NCBI GenBank assembly: GCA_013388525.1 | Contig: JACAFA010000189.1 | Span: 1-34,812, forward strand | From: Ignavibacteriaceae bacterium | GTDB lineage: Bacteria > Bacteroidota > Ignavibacteria > Ignavibacteriales > Ignavibacteriaceae | Direction: 5' to 3' | Length of the DNA: 34,812 nucleotides | Shown here: positions 6,845 through 16,733 of the stretch, piece by piece | Numbering within the stretch: the first letter of the stretch is position 1 | Layout: each line of letters opens with the position of its first letter | The notes under the pieces: generated by a model | Told to the model about the DNA's origin: nothing | What the model saw: only the letters and a program-made list of their open reading frames with translations | Databases searched by the model: none | Position numbers and translations under genes: made by a program

Positions 6845-8239
6845 ATGGCTGAAAAAAAATTTGAGAAACATCTGTTATGCATAGGTGCCGGTTATGTTGG
6901 CGGACCAACAATGGCAATGATAGCGCACAAATGTCCTCAATACAAAGTAACTGTTGTTGATGTGAACCCAGAAAAAATTGCAGCCTGGCAAACAGATGAC
7001 TTACCAATCTATGAACCAGGATTGCTTGAACTTGTTAAAACCTGCAGGGGAAAAAATCTTTTTTTCTCGACTGATGTTGATAAGGGAATTAAAGAAGCAA
7101 GTATAATTTTTATTTCTGTTAATACTCCTACAAAAACATTCGGTGAAGGTGCAGGGAAAAGTGCAGACCTTCAGTACTGGGAAAAGACTGCTAGAGATAT
7201 TTTACGTGCAGCAGAATCTGATAAAATAATTGTTGAAAGATCAACACTGCCTGTCAAGACAGCTATAGCGATGGAAAGAATTTTAAGTCTGAATGATAAA
7301 GGATTAAAGTTTGAGGTTGTATCAAATCCTGAATTCCTTGCAGAAGGAAGTGCAATTAAAGATCTTGAAAAACCGGATAGAGTGCTTATTGGTTCAAAAG
7401 AAACTGAAAGCGGAATTAAAGCACGTAATGAAATTGTTGAAATTTATGCTAACTGGATTCCAAGAGATCATTTAATTACAAGCAACCAGATGAGCTCAGA
7501 ACTTTCCAAACTGGTCGCAAACTCTTTTCTTGCACAACGGATTTCTTCAATAAACAGCATCTCTGCTCTTTGCGAAAAAGTTGATGCGGATGTTAAGGAA
7601 GTTTCGAATGCTATTGGGAAAGACTCACGAATAGGTGATAAATTTTTAAATGCAAGCGTTGGATTTGGTGGTTCATGTTTCAAAAAGGATATTCTCAATC
7701 TTGTTTACTTATGCGAGACTTATGGCTTATTTGAAGTAGCTGCTTATTGGGAAAGTGTGGTTAACATGAATGAATATCAGACGAATCGATTTGTTCAAAC
7801 AATTATGAAAGCTATGTTTAATACAATTACTAACAAAAGAATTGCCCTTTTCGGTTTTGCATTTAAAGCTAATACAAGTGATACCAGGGAAACTGCAGCA
7901 CTTTATGTCACAAGAAAATTAATGACTGAGAAAGCCCGCGTAGTAATTTCCGATCCTAAAGCACTTAAAAACGCCAAGAATGACCTGAAAGAATATGGTA
8001 ATGATATTGAATATCAGGAAGATCCGTACAAAGCTGCTAAAAGAGCTCATGCAATTGCAATAATTACTGAATGGGATTTATACAAAAATTTAGACTATGA
8101 AAAGTTATATAAAGAAATGGAAAAACCAGCTTTTATTTTTGATGGCAGAAATATTCTTGATCACGAAAAACTTTTCAAGATTGGTTTTGAAGTCCATTCA
8201 ATTGGCAGACCTCCGCTAGTTCACTTTAAAGAAGACTAA
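6845..8239 (+). CDS. ugd: UDP-glucose 6-dehydrogenase (nucleotide sugar dehydrogenase)
   Basis: A 464-residue enzyme that oxidises UDP-glucose to UDP-glucuronate with two NAD+, feeding cell-surface polysaccharides. The N-terminal Rossmann motif is 'CIGAGYVGGPTMAMIA' (residues 12-27). Other markers are 'ISVNTPTKTFGEGAGKSADL', 'STLPVKTA', 'NPEFLAEGSAIKDL' and the catalytic 'GFGGSCFKKD' with the active-site Cys near residue 278. The C-terminal 'GFAFKANTSDTRE' and 'DPKA' parts are also typical. The length and the long 'KCPQYKVTVVDVN' N-terminus are closer to the animal/plant-like UGDH subgroup (about 460-490 residues) than to short bacterial Ugd enzymes. The ribosome-binding site GGAG sits six bases before the start. 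It converges with pdxJ, and a hairpin lies between the stop codons. Confidence 0.93.
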   Translation: MAEKKFEKHLLCIGAGYVGGPTMAMIAHKCPQYKVTVVDVNPEKIAAWQTDDLPIYEPGLLELVKTCRGKNLFFSTDVDKGIKEASIIFISVNTPTKTFGEGAGKSADLQYWEKTARDILRAAESDKIIVERSTLPVKTAIAMERILSLNDKGLKFEVVSNPEFLAEGSAIKDLEKPDRVLIGSKETESGIKARNEIVEIYANWIPRDHLITSNQMSSELSKLVANSFLAQRISSINSISALCEKVDADVKEVSNAIGKDSRIGDKFLNASVGFGGSCFKKDILNLVYLCETYGLFEVAAYWESVVNMNEYQTNRFVQTIMKAMFNTITNKRIALFGFAFKANTSDTRETAALYVTRKLMTEKARVVISDPKALKNAKNDLKEYGNDIEYQEDPYKAAKRAHAIAIITEWDLYKNLDYEKLYKEMEKPAFIFDGRNILDHEKLFKIGFEVHSIGRPPLVHFKED

Positions 8240-8246
8240 TTTGCAC

Positions 8247-8279
8247 AGGCTCATCAAAGATTTATCTTCTGATGAGCCT
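8247..8279. terminator. Shared hairpin between converging ugd and pdxJ
   Basis: AGGCTCATCA (8247-8256) and TGATGAGCCT (8270-8279) form a perfect 10-bp stem around a 13-base loop. It sits just after the ugd stop and overlaps the last codons of pdxJ, as expected for a compact bidirectional terminator. The trailing U-runs are poor on both strands. Confidence 0.4.
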
Positions 8280-8975
8280 TATCATTTCTTTCACTGCTTC
8301 TTCAATTCCAACAATCAATGCACGAGCAATAATAGAATGACCAATGCTGACTTCGTCAATATTATCAAGCTCTCTGAAGATTTTAATATTTTGATAATTC
8401 AAACCATGTCCGGCATTAACTCCAAGTCCAAGTTTCTTTGCATGTTTAGCTGCTCCTCTGATTCTTTCAAGTTCATCAAACTGTTCTTCTTCTGTAAGTG
8501 CATTTGCAAAAACTCCCGTATGTATTTCGATAAAATCAGCACCCAGCTCAGCAGATGCATCAATCTGAGGAATATCAGGTTCAGTAAATATTGAAACACT
8601 AATGTCAGAACTATGAAGCTCTTCAATTGTAGATTTAATCAACGTTGCATTATCAATAACATTTAACCCACCTTCTGTTGTAAGTTCCTGCCTTTTTTCG
8701 GGAACAAGAGTTGCGAGTTCCGGACCAACATCACAAGCAATTTTTATAATTTCCGGAACCGCAGCCATCTCGAAATCAAGTTTTGTTGTTACCAATTCAC
8801 GAAGAAGTCTTACATCACGCTCGTTGATGTGTCTTCTGTCTTCTCTAAGATGAAATACAATTCCATCAACCCCAGCCTGTTCAGCTATTAAAGCTGCAGT
8901 AACAGGATCGGGTTGGTTCTCTCCCCGTGCATTTCTAATTGTTGCAACGTGATCAACATTCAAAGCAAATCTCAT
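8262..8975 (-). CDS. pdxJ: Pyridoxine 5'-phosphate synthase
   Basis: A 237-residue TIM-barrel enzyme that condenses 1-deoxy-D-xylulose 5-phosphate with 3-amino-2-oxopropyl phosphate to give pyridoxine 5'-phosphate, the last step of the DXP-dependent vitamin B6 route. Family signatures are clear: 'LNVDHVATIRNARG' (residues 5-18), 'GIVFHLREDRRHI' (about residues 39-51), 'FEMAAVPEI', 'ATLVPEKRQELTTEGGLNV' and 'GLGVNAGHGLNYQN'. The length equals the family norm and the start is preceded by a GGGAG ribosome-binding site. Its start lies nine bases after the stop of the CPBP protein gene, so the two are probably one transcript. Its presence suggests the host makes B6 by the PdxA/PdxJ route. Confidence 0.96.
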   Translation of the reverse strand: MRFALNVDHVATIRNARGENQPDPVTAALIAEQAGVDGIVFHLREDRRHINERDVRLLRELVTTKLDFEMAAVPEIIKIACDVGPELATLVPEKRQELTTEGGLNVIDNATLIKSTIEELHSSDISVSIFTEPDIPQIDASAELGADFIEIHTGVFANALTEEEQFDELERIRGAAKHAKKLGLGVNAGHGLNYQNIKIFRELDNIDEVSIGHSIIARALIVGIEEAVKEMIRLIRR

Positions 8976-8984
8976 ATTAACTCC

Positions 8985-9776
8985 CTAAAAAAATATTTTT
9001 ATAATATTTAATAATGAATCTATCCCGATTCCATAATCATTTGTACGATACCTTAAAGTCGAAATAAAATCAATTGTAAACATAATTCCCATATGAGTAA
9101 GAATACAATAAAATATTGAGTTTGTTCGCAAAGCGAGAACTCCTAATGTAATTCCACCAGCAGTAGCTCCAAAGGTTTCAGCAACAGGTTTTCCATTATG
9201 CAAAATTACGAAAGGAATCATTTGAATGAGTACAGAATAGTAACCAAATTTATCCCTCAATCCGAAAAGCATAAATCCACGCCATATAAATTCCCAGCTA
9301 ATCATATACAAAAGCATACCCGATTCATAAATAAAAAATATTCCCCAGCTATTTCTCGTTGAAAGAAGATGAGGATATTTTTCTGAAAATTCCGGAGATG
9401 CTGAAAAAAGCCAGATAACAGGTAACATTATAAAAAAGAAAATGGAAGAGAATGCTAAACCAACTTTAAAGTCTCCGCTAATAAGTCCATAGTCCTTCAG
9501 ATTTTCTTTGAGTATAAATTTTATAATCAGAATTGCAAGAATAAACAGTGTAAAGAAATCTCCGATAAACCAATAAAGGTATTCATATAGATATACGTTG
9601 GCATCATTTTGAAGATATGGGAAAAAATTGATTCTAAAGAAATTTCTGGAGGTATAATACCAGGATATAGTTTGAAGAATCGCTACAGAAATAAATATGA
9701 TGATAACTTTTCTGTCCATCTCCCGGATGACACCAAGTAATCGGCTTATCTCTTCTTTAAATTCTAAAAATTTCAT
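8985..9776 (-). CDS. CPBP family intramembrane protease-like protein
   Basis: A 263-residue protein with about seven or eight membrane helices and a C-terminal CPBP (Abi/Rce1-like) domain. The first motif reads 'SWEFIWRGFMLFGL' (Glu162, Arg166) where the family has EExxxR; the first Glu is Trp here. The second motif is 'FVILHNGKP' (Phe189, His193, the FxxxH motif), and a third His is in 'LTHMGIMF' (His228). CPBP proteins include CAAX prenyl proteases, but most bacterial members have no known substrate. It is divergent from groES and lies nine bases upstream of pdxJ. The missing first Glu also occurs in other CPBP proteins to my knowledge, so it may be a subfamily trait. Confidence 0.78.
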   Translation of the reverse strand: MKFLEFKEEISRLLGVIREMDRKVIIIFISVAILQTISWYYTSRNFFRINFFPYLQNDANVYLYEYLYWFIGDFFTLFILAILIIKFILKENLKDYGLISGDFKVGLAFSSIFFFIMLPVIWLFSASPEFSEKYPHLLSTRNSWGIFFIYESGMLLYMISWEFIWRGFMLFGLRDKFGYYSVLIQMIPFVILHNGKPVAETFGATAGGITLGVLALRTNSIFYCILTHMGIMFTIDFISTLRYRTNDYGIGIDSLLNIIKIFF

Positions 9777-9877
9777 CTTTCAATTAATTGAATTTGTCGG
9801 TAAAGTAAATATAAATCGGAGGTTGGTTATTTCACATTAAAAAGTGTTAAATCAGCTAAAAAACGAAATTTTCTCAC

Positions 9878-9906
9878 TTGACAAGAATTCCGTTAAACAT
9901 TATTTT
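9878..9906 (+). promoter_or_regulatory. groESL promoter (sigma70-like)
   Basis: TTGACA at 9878-9883 is followed after exactly 17 bases by TATTTT at 9901-9906. The -10 element overlaps the left arm of the CIRCE operator, so repressor binding would block RNA polymerase directly. The groES start codon is 57 bases downstream. Confidence 0.75.
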
Positions 9907-9931
9907 AGCACTCGCTTTTTTAGAGTGCTAA
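9905..9931 (+). promoter_or_regulatory. CIRCE operator (HrcA binding site)
   Basis: TTAGCACTC (9905-9913), a 9-base spacer and GAGTGCTAA (9923-9931) match the CIRCE consensus exactly. HrcA binds this inverted repeat and represses chaperonin genes until heat or unfolded protein titrates GroEL away. No hrcA gene is in the window. Confidence 0.96.
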
Positions 9932-9962
9932 TAAATTAATTCAAAAAAATACGGAGTCAAAT

Positions 9963-10259
9963 ATGGCAAAATTAAAACTAAATCCATTAGCCGACAGGGT
10001 TGTAGTTAAACCCGCTGAGGCTGAAGAGAAAACTAAAGGTGGAATAATTCTTCCTGATACTGCAAAAGAAAAACCTGTTGAAGGAACTATCGTAGCCGCT
10101 GGACCTGGCAAAGTTGGTGATAACGGTGAAATAATCAAGATGACTGTTAAAGTAGGTGATAAGGTTCTTTACGGAAAATACAGCGGAACCGAAGTTACAA
10201 TAGACGGCGAAGAGTATCTCATTATGCGTGAGAGTGACATTTTCGCAATCGTCCCATAA
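9963..10259 (+). CDS. groES: Co-chaperonin GroES
   Basis: A 98-residue Hsp10 that caps the GroEL ring during ATP-driven protein folding. Visible features are '[20 protein letters not shown]' (residues 6-25), the mobile loop '[18 protein letters not shown]', '[10 protein letters not shown]' and '[14 protein letters not shown]'. Length is that of a normal GroES. The start has a GGAG ribosome-binding site. It is the first gene of a two-gene heat-shock operon, 39 bases before groEL, under the CIRCE-controlled promoter upstream. Nothing unusual is seen in the coding sequence. Confidence 0.98.
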   Translation: MAKLKLNPLADRVVVKPAEAEEKTKGGIILPDTAKEKPVEGTIVAAGPGKVGDNGEIIKMTVKVGDKVLYGKYSGTEVTIDGEEYLIMRESDIFAIVP

Positions 10260-10286
10260 TAAACTATCAATCAGAAAAACAATTAG

Positions 10287-11927
<1,641 letters not shown>

Positions 11928-11942
11928 TAAAAAGTCCCACCT

Positions 11943-11967
11943 AAATCCTCCTCTGAGGGGAGGATTT
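11943..11967. repeat. Palindromic element after groEL
   Basis: AAATCCTCC (11943-11951) and GGAGGATTT (11959-11967) form a perfect 9-bp stem with a 7-base loop. The flanking CCACCT and GGCAGGG extend the impression of a G/C-rich intergenic repeat. It lacks a strong U-run and is distinct from the terminator 40 bases further on, so it may be a dispersed REP-like element. Confidence 0.5.
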
Positions 11968-12005
11968 TATGGCAGGGATTTATTAACTAAAACGACATTA
12001 GATTT

Positions 12006-12045
12006 AAAGGCAGGTGTATTATTTAATACCTGCCTTTTTTATTTT
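12006..12045 (+). terminator. Rho-independent terminator of groESL
   Basis: AAAGGCAGGT and the matching ACCTGCCTTT enclose a short A/T loop with additional pairing (one small bulge), followed by TTTTTTATTTT. This is the classic stem plus U-run, 80 bases past the groEL stop codon. Confidence 0.9.
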
Positions 12046-12143
12046 AAAACCAAGAAACCTTTGGTCTGAGTTTTGTTGATTTTCTACACAATTAAATGTG
12101 AAATCATTACAAAGTCAATAAAACATAGACAATTTCAAGTTAA

Positions 12144-12863
12144 ATGCTCAAATTAACCAACCTAACGAAAAAATTCGGCAATTTTACCGCTGTAAATAAT
12201 ATCAATCTTGAAATTAATTCAGGTGACTTTTTCGGATTTCTCGGTCAAAATGGAGCCGGAAAAACCACTACGATCAAAATGATTACAGGTTTATACGCTC
12301 CCACAAAAGGCACGGTTCAGATCGGTGGTTATGATATTCAAAATAATCATCTGGAAGCCAAAAAACTTATCGGTTACATTCCGGATCAACCATTCTTATA
12401 TGAAAAACTGACCGGCAGAGAGTTCCTGTTTTTCTGCGGCGGACTTTATAAAATTGAAAAAAATAAATTAAGAAATAAAATTGATGAGACTATTAATCAG
12501 TTAAAGATTGAACAATGGGTAGATAAAAGAACGGAAGAATACTCGCAGGGAATGAAACAACGAATTGCTATTGCATCAGCTCTTCTTCACAACCCAAAAC
12601 TTCTTGTGGTTGATGAACCGATGGTTGGACTTGACCCGCAAAGTGCTCTCGTTGTTAAAAATATTTTAAAGCAAAAAGCTTCAGAGGGTGTTGCAATATT
12701 TATGTCCACTCACAGCTTAAATGTTGCTGAAGAAGTTTGTTCTAGAATCGGAATAATTAAAGATGGTCGGATGATATTTGAAGACAAAAAAGAAGTTGTA
12801 GAACAAATTAAAGGAACCGACCATCTGAATCTCGAATCACTTTTCCTGCATATGACAAAGTAA
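12144..12863 (+). CDS. ABC transporter ATP-binding protein
   Basis: A 239-residue ABC ATPase with all the core motifs: Walker A 'GQNGAGKT' (residues 34-41), signature 'YSQGMKQR' (about residues 133-140), Walker B 'LLVVDEPMVGLD' (about residues 153-164) and the switch His in 'STHS'. It resembles EcsA/CcmA-type ATPases of ABC-2 exporters with one cytoplasmic subunit. The start shows no clear Shine-Dalgarno sequence. The downstream permease overlaps it by one base (TAATG), so the two are translationally coupled and very probably form one exporter. The substrate cannot be read from sequence. Confidence 0.92.
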   Translation: MLKLTNLTKKFGNFTAVNNINLEINSGDFFGFLGQNGAGKTTTIKMITGLYAPTKGTVQIGGYDIQNNHLEAKKLIGYIPDQPFLYEKLTGREFLFFCGGLYKIEKNKLRNKIDETINQLKIEQWVDKRTEEYSQGMKQRIAIASALLHNPKLLVVDEPMVGLDPQSALVVKNILKQKASEGVAIFMSTHSLNVAEEVCSRIGIIKDGRMIFEDKKEVVEQIKGTDHLNLESLFLHMTK

Positions 12864-14557
12864 TGAGTCTTCTGCTTCACATATTTAAATTCAAAGTGAT
12901 TTCTTTTATAAAGTTTCAGGATAAACTCACTTTAAAGTCGATTCTGAAACAAATAAGTGCATCTATAGTTTATATTCTTTTTGCTATTGGCATTTATTTT
13001 TTCACGCAGAGCACCATAACATATCTCATCCAGGAAGTAAGAATAGGTATGTTTCTCCTTCACAGATTCATTTTTGTTGTACTGTTTATTTTCTTTATGA
13101 CAGTTAATATCGGGAATATTGTTGTTTCCTATTCCACATTCTTTAAAACAAGAGAAGTTGGTTTCCTGCTGACGATGCCAATTTCATTTTCAAAAATATT
13201 TCTTATAAAATTTCTCGATAATTTCTTTTATAGTTCTTCAACACTTTTGATAATGGTTACAGCTGCTTTAGCTGGTTACACCGGATACTTCGGACTGCAG
13301 TGGTATTTTATACCCTTTGCTGTTTTATTTTTAATACTGCCCTTTATGTTCATCGCGGGAACTCTTGGTGCTGTCACTCTTCTTGTTATAATGAGATTTG
13401 CAGTAACCTTTGGAATCAGAAATGTTCTTGTGTCAATTGCTATCTTATATGCTAGTGCAATCATTTTATTTTACATATTTAGTAGTCCTGTTCAATTGGT
13501 TACAAATGTGTTTGAATATTTTCCTAACATAAATAACTACTTTGGTTTTCTTGAAAGTCCTGCCATCAAACTACTTCCAAATCATTGGGTTGCAGATGCT
13601 CTTTACTGGATTTCTTCAGGAAGATTTATTGCTGCAGGCTGGTATATTTATCTTTTGATAGCAATTTCTATTTTGTTTTTTCTGTTTGCCGTTTACCTTG
13701 CAAGAAAATGGTTTTATAAAGCGTGGCTGGTATTCTTAAATCTTTCCAACGAGTTTTCAATTAAGAAAAAAAATAATGGGAATACATTTTTTTCTTTTGA
13801 AAATAATTCTGCACTTAAACCAAGACGCGAGGCATTAGTAAAGCGAGAGCTGCTTTTATTTATAAGAGAACCGAGCCAGTGGACTCATTTTATTATTATG
13901 CTGTTTTTGATTACAATTTTTATTCTGTCCATCTCAAATATTGATGTAATGATTTTGAATGCATACAACATCTATCTGAAAACGCTTATCTATCTTATAA
14001 TTTATCTATTTAATGTTTTCCTGATAGCTTCAATGGCGTTGAGATTTATATTCCCGCTTGTCAGTCTTGAGGGTGAAACAATCTGGAAAATCCGAAGCGC
14101 TCCGCTGAATTATAAAAAGCTGATGCTCACAAGATTGTTCATTTACTTTTCTGTCATCTTTGTAATCGGGCAGCTTCTTAATTTCGTTTCGAACTTTCAG
14201 TTTTCAATTATGCTAACTTTAATTTCACAACTGAATACTGCATTCGTTACAATTACATTAGTATCTTTAAATTTTGGAATGGGAGCGTCATATGCAAATT
14301 ACAAGGAAAAAAATCCAATCAGAGTTGCTTCGTCGCAGGGAGCTTCACTCACTTTTTTATTTACGATTATTTATCTCGTGTTTCTTGTTATACTGCTTTT
14401 TGCACCATTGAGTAATTATTTCTACGCTTATGATAAAAACAGTTTCGCTCTTATTTCCCAGTTGCTCTACACAAGTGTTATTCTTGGGACAATAGCATTT
14501 ATTATTTCATACCTAAGTATTACAAAAGGTGTTAAGCACTTTCAAAAAGACATCTGA
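12863..14557 (+). CDS. ABC transporter permease (ABC-2 type exporter subunit)
   Basis: A 564-residue protein with about 12-14 hydrophobic segments, longer than the usual six-helix ABC-2 permease, so it may be a duplicated or two-half permease. No firm domain is recognised beyond its membrane topology. A short cytoplasmic segment 'RREALVKRELLLFIREPSQW' lies near the middle, about residue 325, where the second half begins. This kind of segment, including 'REP' and 'W', is common at the start of ABC-2 exporter halves. It starts inside the stop codon of the ATPase gene, so it should be its partner. It ends 85 bases before the converging phosphatase gene, and no convincing terminator was found in that gap. 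Confidence 0.8.
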   Translation: MSLLLHIFKFKVISFIKFQDKLTLKSILKQISASIVYILFAIGIYFFTQSTITYLIQEVRIGMFLLHRFIFVVLFIFFMTVNIGNIVVSYSTFFKTREVGFLLTMPISFSKIFLIKFLDNFFYSSSTLLIMVTAALAGYTGYFGLQWYFIPFAVLFLILPFMFIAGTLGAVTLLVIMRFAVTFGIRNVLVSIAILYASAIILFYIFSSPVQLVTNVFEYFPNINNYFGFLESPAIKLLPNHWVADALYWISSGRFIAAGWYIYLLIAISILFFLFAVYLARKWFYKAWLVFLNLSNEFSIKKKNNGNTFFSFENNSALKPRREALVKRELLLFIREPSQWTHFIIMLFLITIFILSISNIDVMILNAYNIYLKTLIYLIIYLFNVFLIASMALRFIFPLVSLEGETIWKIRSAPLNYKKLMLTRLFIYFSVIFVIGQLLNFVSNFQFSIMLTLISQLNTAFVTITLVSLNFGMGASYANYKEKNPIRVASSQGASLTFLFTIIYLVFLVILLFAPLSNYFYAYDKNSFALISQLLYTSVILGTIAFIISYLSITKGVKHFQKDI

Positions 14558-14642
14558 AATGGTTTGGGGTAAAAGCGTCAATAAATACTTTTAATATAAG
14601 TTGAAAATATCTTTTGTGAGATCAGACGACAAGGAATATTTT

Positions 14643-15332
14643 TTAGATAATATCTATCTTCTCGGTTGGAACGGAAAGCTTATCAACGATAATACTTTCA
14701 TTAATAATCACTGCACTCAGCTTGTTTCCTGAGCAGGCAGCAGTATCAATATAAACAGTATCACTCGAATCATCGTAAGTAATTTCCTGAAACCTTGTGT
14801 GACCAACAACCTGTAATTTATGGAGGTTCAGGAGTTTATCTCTTGTCCACAAAATTCCGTGATCACTGTTTAAATCTTTTTCGACAATATTTATAAGCTT
14901 CTGTTTATCTGCAAGTGGATGTTTACCAAGCTTTCTGGCATAATGGTTTGATATTCCTGCATGACAAATAAAACAATCATTAAGATCAAGAATAAGCGGT
15001 GCTTTTATAATGAAATTAAGATGTTTATTCATCTCAGTAAAACGATTACTGTATGAATCCAAAGTGGTTTCTGAACCATTAAAAACCCAGGATCTGCCCA
15101 GCATACTGGAAGGATGTTTTATAAAATAATAAAACATATAATCGTGGTTACCGGCAGTGAATGTTATTTTATTCTTTCTGATGAACTCAACAACCTCATA
15201 ACTAAACTTTCCTCTGTCAACAAGATCACCAACTGCACACACAGGTATATCAGGATACTTTTTTAAGATAAGTGCATACAACTTTTTGAGTGTATGAAAA
15301 CAGCCGTGAATATCCCCGATTACTGCAACCAT
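14643..15332 (-). CDS. Calcineurin-like (PPP family) metallophosphatase
   Basis: A 229-residue phosphoesterase with the two-metal motifs of the PPP family: 'GDIHGC' (Asp7, His9), 'GDLVDRG' (residues 35-41) and 'GNHDYM' (residues 61-66). Later metal-binding His residues are in 'CHAGIS' and 'VVGHTRF'. The length and arrangement resemble bacterial serine/threonine phosphatases of the PrpA/PrpE type and ApaH-like diadenosine tetraphosphatases; which of these it is cannot be settled from sequence. The start codon is two bases after the stop of the CoA-transferase gene, so it is the last gene of the long minus-strand run. It converges with the ABC permease. Confidence 0.87.
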   Translation of the reverse strand: MVAVIGDIHGCFHTLKKLYALILKKYPDIPVCAVGDLVDRGKFSYEVVEFIRKNKITFTAGNHDYMFYYFIKHPSSMLGRSWVFNGSETTLDSYSNRFTEMNKHLNFIIKAPLILDLNDCFICHAGISNHYARKLGKHPLADKQKLINIVEKDLNSDHGILWTRDKLLNLHKLQVVGHTRFQEITYDDSSDTVYIDTAACSGNKLSAVIINESIIVDKLSVPTEKIDII

Positions 15333-15334
15333 AT

Positions 15335-16687
15335 TTATATATGTCTCGTTTCCTTAGCGTATTTTGTTAATTCATCGCGGAACTTTGGATGTGCTAATTT
15401 AATAAGCTCTCTTGCTCTTTCCTTTAAGGTTTTTCCAAAAAGCTGTGCAACACCATACTCTGTGACAACATAATGAACATCTCCACGAGATGTAACCACA
15501 CCAGCACCGGGTTTTAATTGCGGGACTATTCTGGAAACTTGGCCATCTTTTGTGATTGAGGGAAGAGCAATAATTGGTTTTCCACCTTCTGAGTGAGCAG
15601 CTCCTCTTATAAAATCAACCTGTCCGCCAATTCCGCTAAATATTTTTGTTCCCATCGAATCAGAACAAACCTGACCGGTGATATCAATTTCAATTGCAGA
15701 ATTTATTGCAACCATTTTTTTATTCTGGGCAATAATGAATGGATCATTTACATATTCCTGAGGATGAAATTCAATAACAGGATTATTATTAATAAAATTA
15801 AAAAGTCTTTTTGTCCCTAAAACAAAACCAACTATTATTTTTCCGGGATGAATTGTTTTTTCCTCGCCGTTGATTATCCCTTCTTCAACAAGACTAATGA
15901 TTCCATCCGAAAACATTTCAGTATGGATTCCAAGATTTCTTCTATCGCGCAGATACTTCATAACTGAATCAGGAATAGCTCCAATACCCATTTGCAATGT
16001 TGAACCATTCTCAATTAATTCTGCAGTGTTTCTTCCAATAGTATCATAAATCTTTAGCATTTCTTCGCTTGTATTCGGATCGACCTGAGGCAGTTCCTGA
16101 ATTGGTTCGGTATGCTCAACAATATGATGAATCTTATTTATATGAATGAAACTATCACCTAGACTTCGTGGCATTTCCGTATTAACCTGAGCAATTACAG
16201 TCTTAGCCTTTTCTGCTGCGGTTTTAATAGTGCCAACATCAACACCATAACTGCAGAATCCATGTTCATCAGGTGGTGAAACATTAAGCAGAACCACATC
16301 AACCGGAATGATATTTCGTTTGAAAAGAAGCGGCACCTCAGAAAGAAATATCGGAATAAATTCAGCCCTTCCTTCGTGTAAAGCTTTACGCACATTGGCT
16401 CCAACAAAAAATGCCTTATGCTTAAAGTGCTTTTCCATTCCGGGATTTACATACGGAAGTTCACCAACAATCAGTATATGATAGATCGTAACATTTTCAA
16501 GCTCATCCTTTCTTCGGACCATTGCACGAACCAGTTCAAGCGGAACGGCACATCCCGGTTGAATAACAACATTATCTCCGGACTTAATTCTTTTAACAGC
16601 TTCATCAGCGGTAGTTAATTTCTTACTATAAATATTGTACAGGTTAGCCGGTAATTTTTCTTTTCTTATTTCTTCTACTGTCAGCAT
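15335..16687 (-). CDS. Acetyl-CoA hydrolase/transferase family (4-hydroxybutyrate CoA-transferase-like)
   Basis: A 450-residue class I CoA-transferase. Such enzymes move CoA between acyl groups through a glutamyl-CoA intermediate. The N-terminal domain has 'IKSGDNVVIQPGCAVP' (residues 34-49). The C-terminal half has 'GIGAIPDSVMKYL', the likely catalytic Glu257 in 'IHTEMFSDGI', and the CoA-binding 'GIGGQVDFIRGAAHSEGGKP', which is the G-x-G-G-x-x-D-F pattern. Length fits 4-hydroxybutyrate or acetate CoA-transferases (about 430-450). Acyl-CoA specificity cannot be predicted. Neighbours are an alanine-dehydrogenase-family gene 46 bases upstream and a phosphatase 2 bases downstream. The company of two NAD-dependent dehydrogenases suggests organic-acid or amino-acid catabolism, which is inference. 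Confidence 0.88.
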   Translation of the reverse strand: MLTVEEIRKEKLPANLYNIYSKKLTTADEAVKRIKSGDNVVIQPGCAVPLELVRAMVRRKDELENVTIYHILIVGELPYVNPGMEKHFKHKAFFVGANVRKALHEGRAEFIPIFLSEVPLLFKRNIIPVDVVLLNVSPPDEHGFCSYGVDVGTIKTAAEKAKTVIAQVNTEMPRSLGDSFIHINKIHHIVEHTEPIQELPQVDPNTSEEMLKIYDTIGRNTAELIENGSTLQMGIGAIPDSVMKYLRDRRNLGIHTEMFSDGIISLVEEGIINGEEKTIHPGKIIVGFVLGTKRLFNFINNNPVIEFHPQEYVNDPFIIAQNKKMVAINSAIEIDITGQVCSDSMGTKIFSGIGGQVDFIRGAAHSEGGKPIIALPSITKDGQVSRIVPQLKPGAGVVTSRGDVHYVVTEYGVAQLFGKTLKERARELIKLAHPKFRDELTKYAKETRHI

Positions 16688-16733
16688 TAAACTTTTCTTA
16701 TTTTAATAAATAATGATAAAAATTATAGTAACA

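Noticed and set aside
8241..8594. Plus-strand reading frame over pdxJ
   Set aside because: It lies opposite a clear pdxJ coding sequence and has no family resemblance or start signal.
14558..14642. Terminator between the converging ABC permease and phosphatase genes
   Set aside because: No stem with a U-run could be found by eye in the 85 bases.
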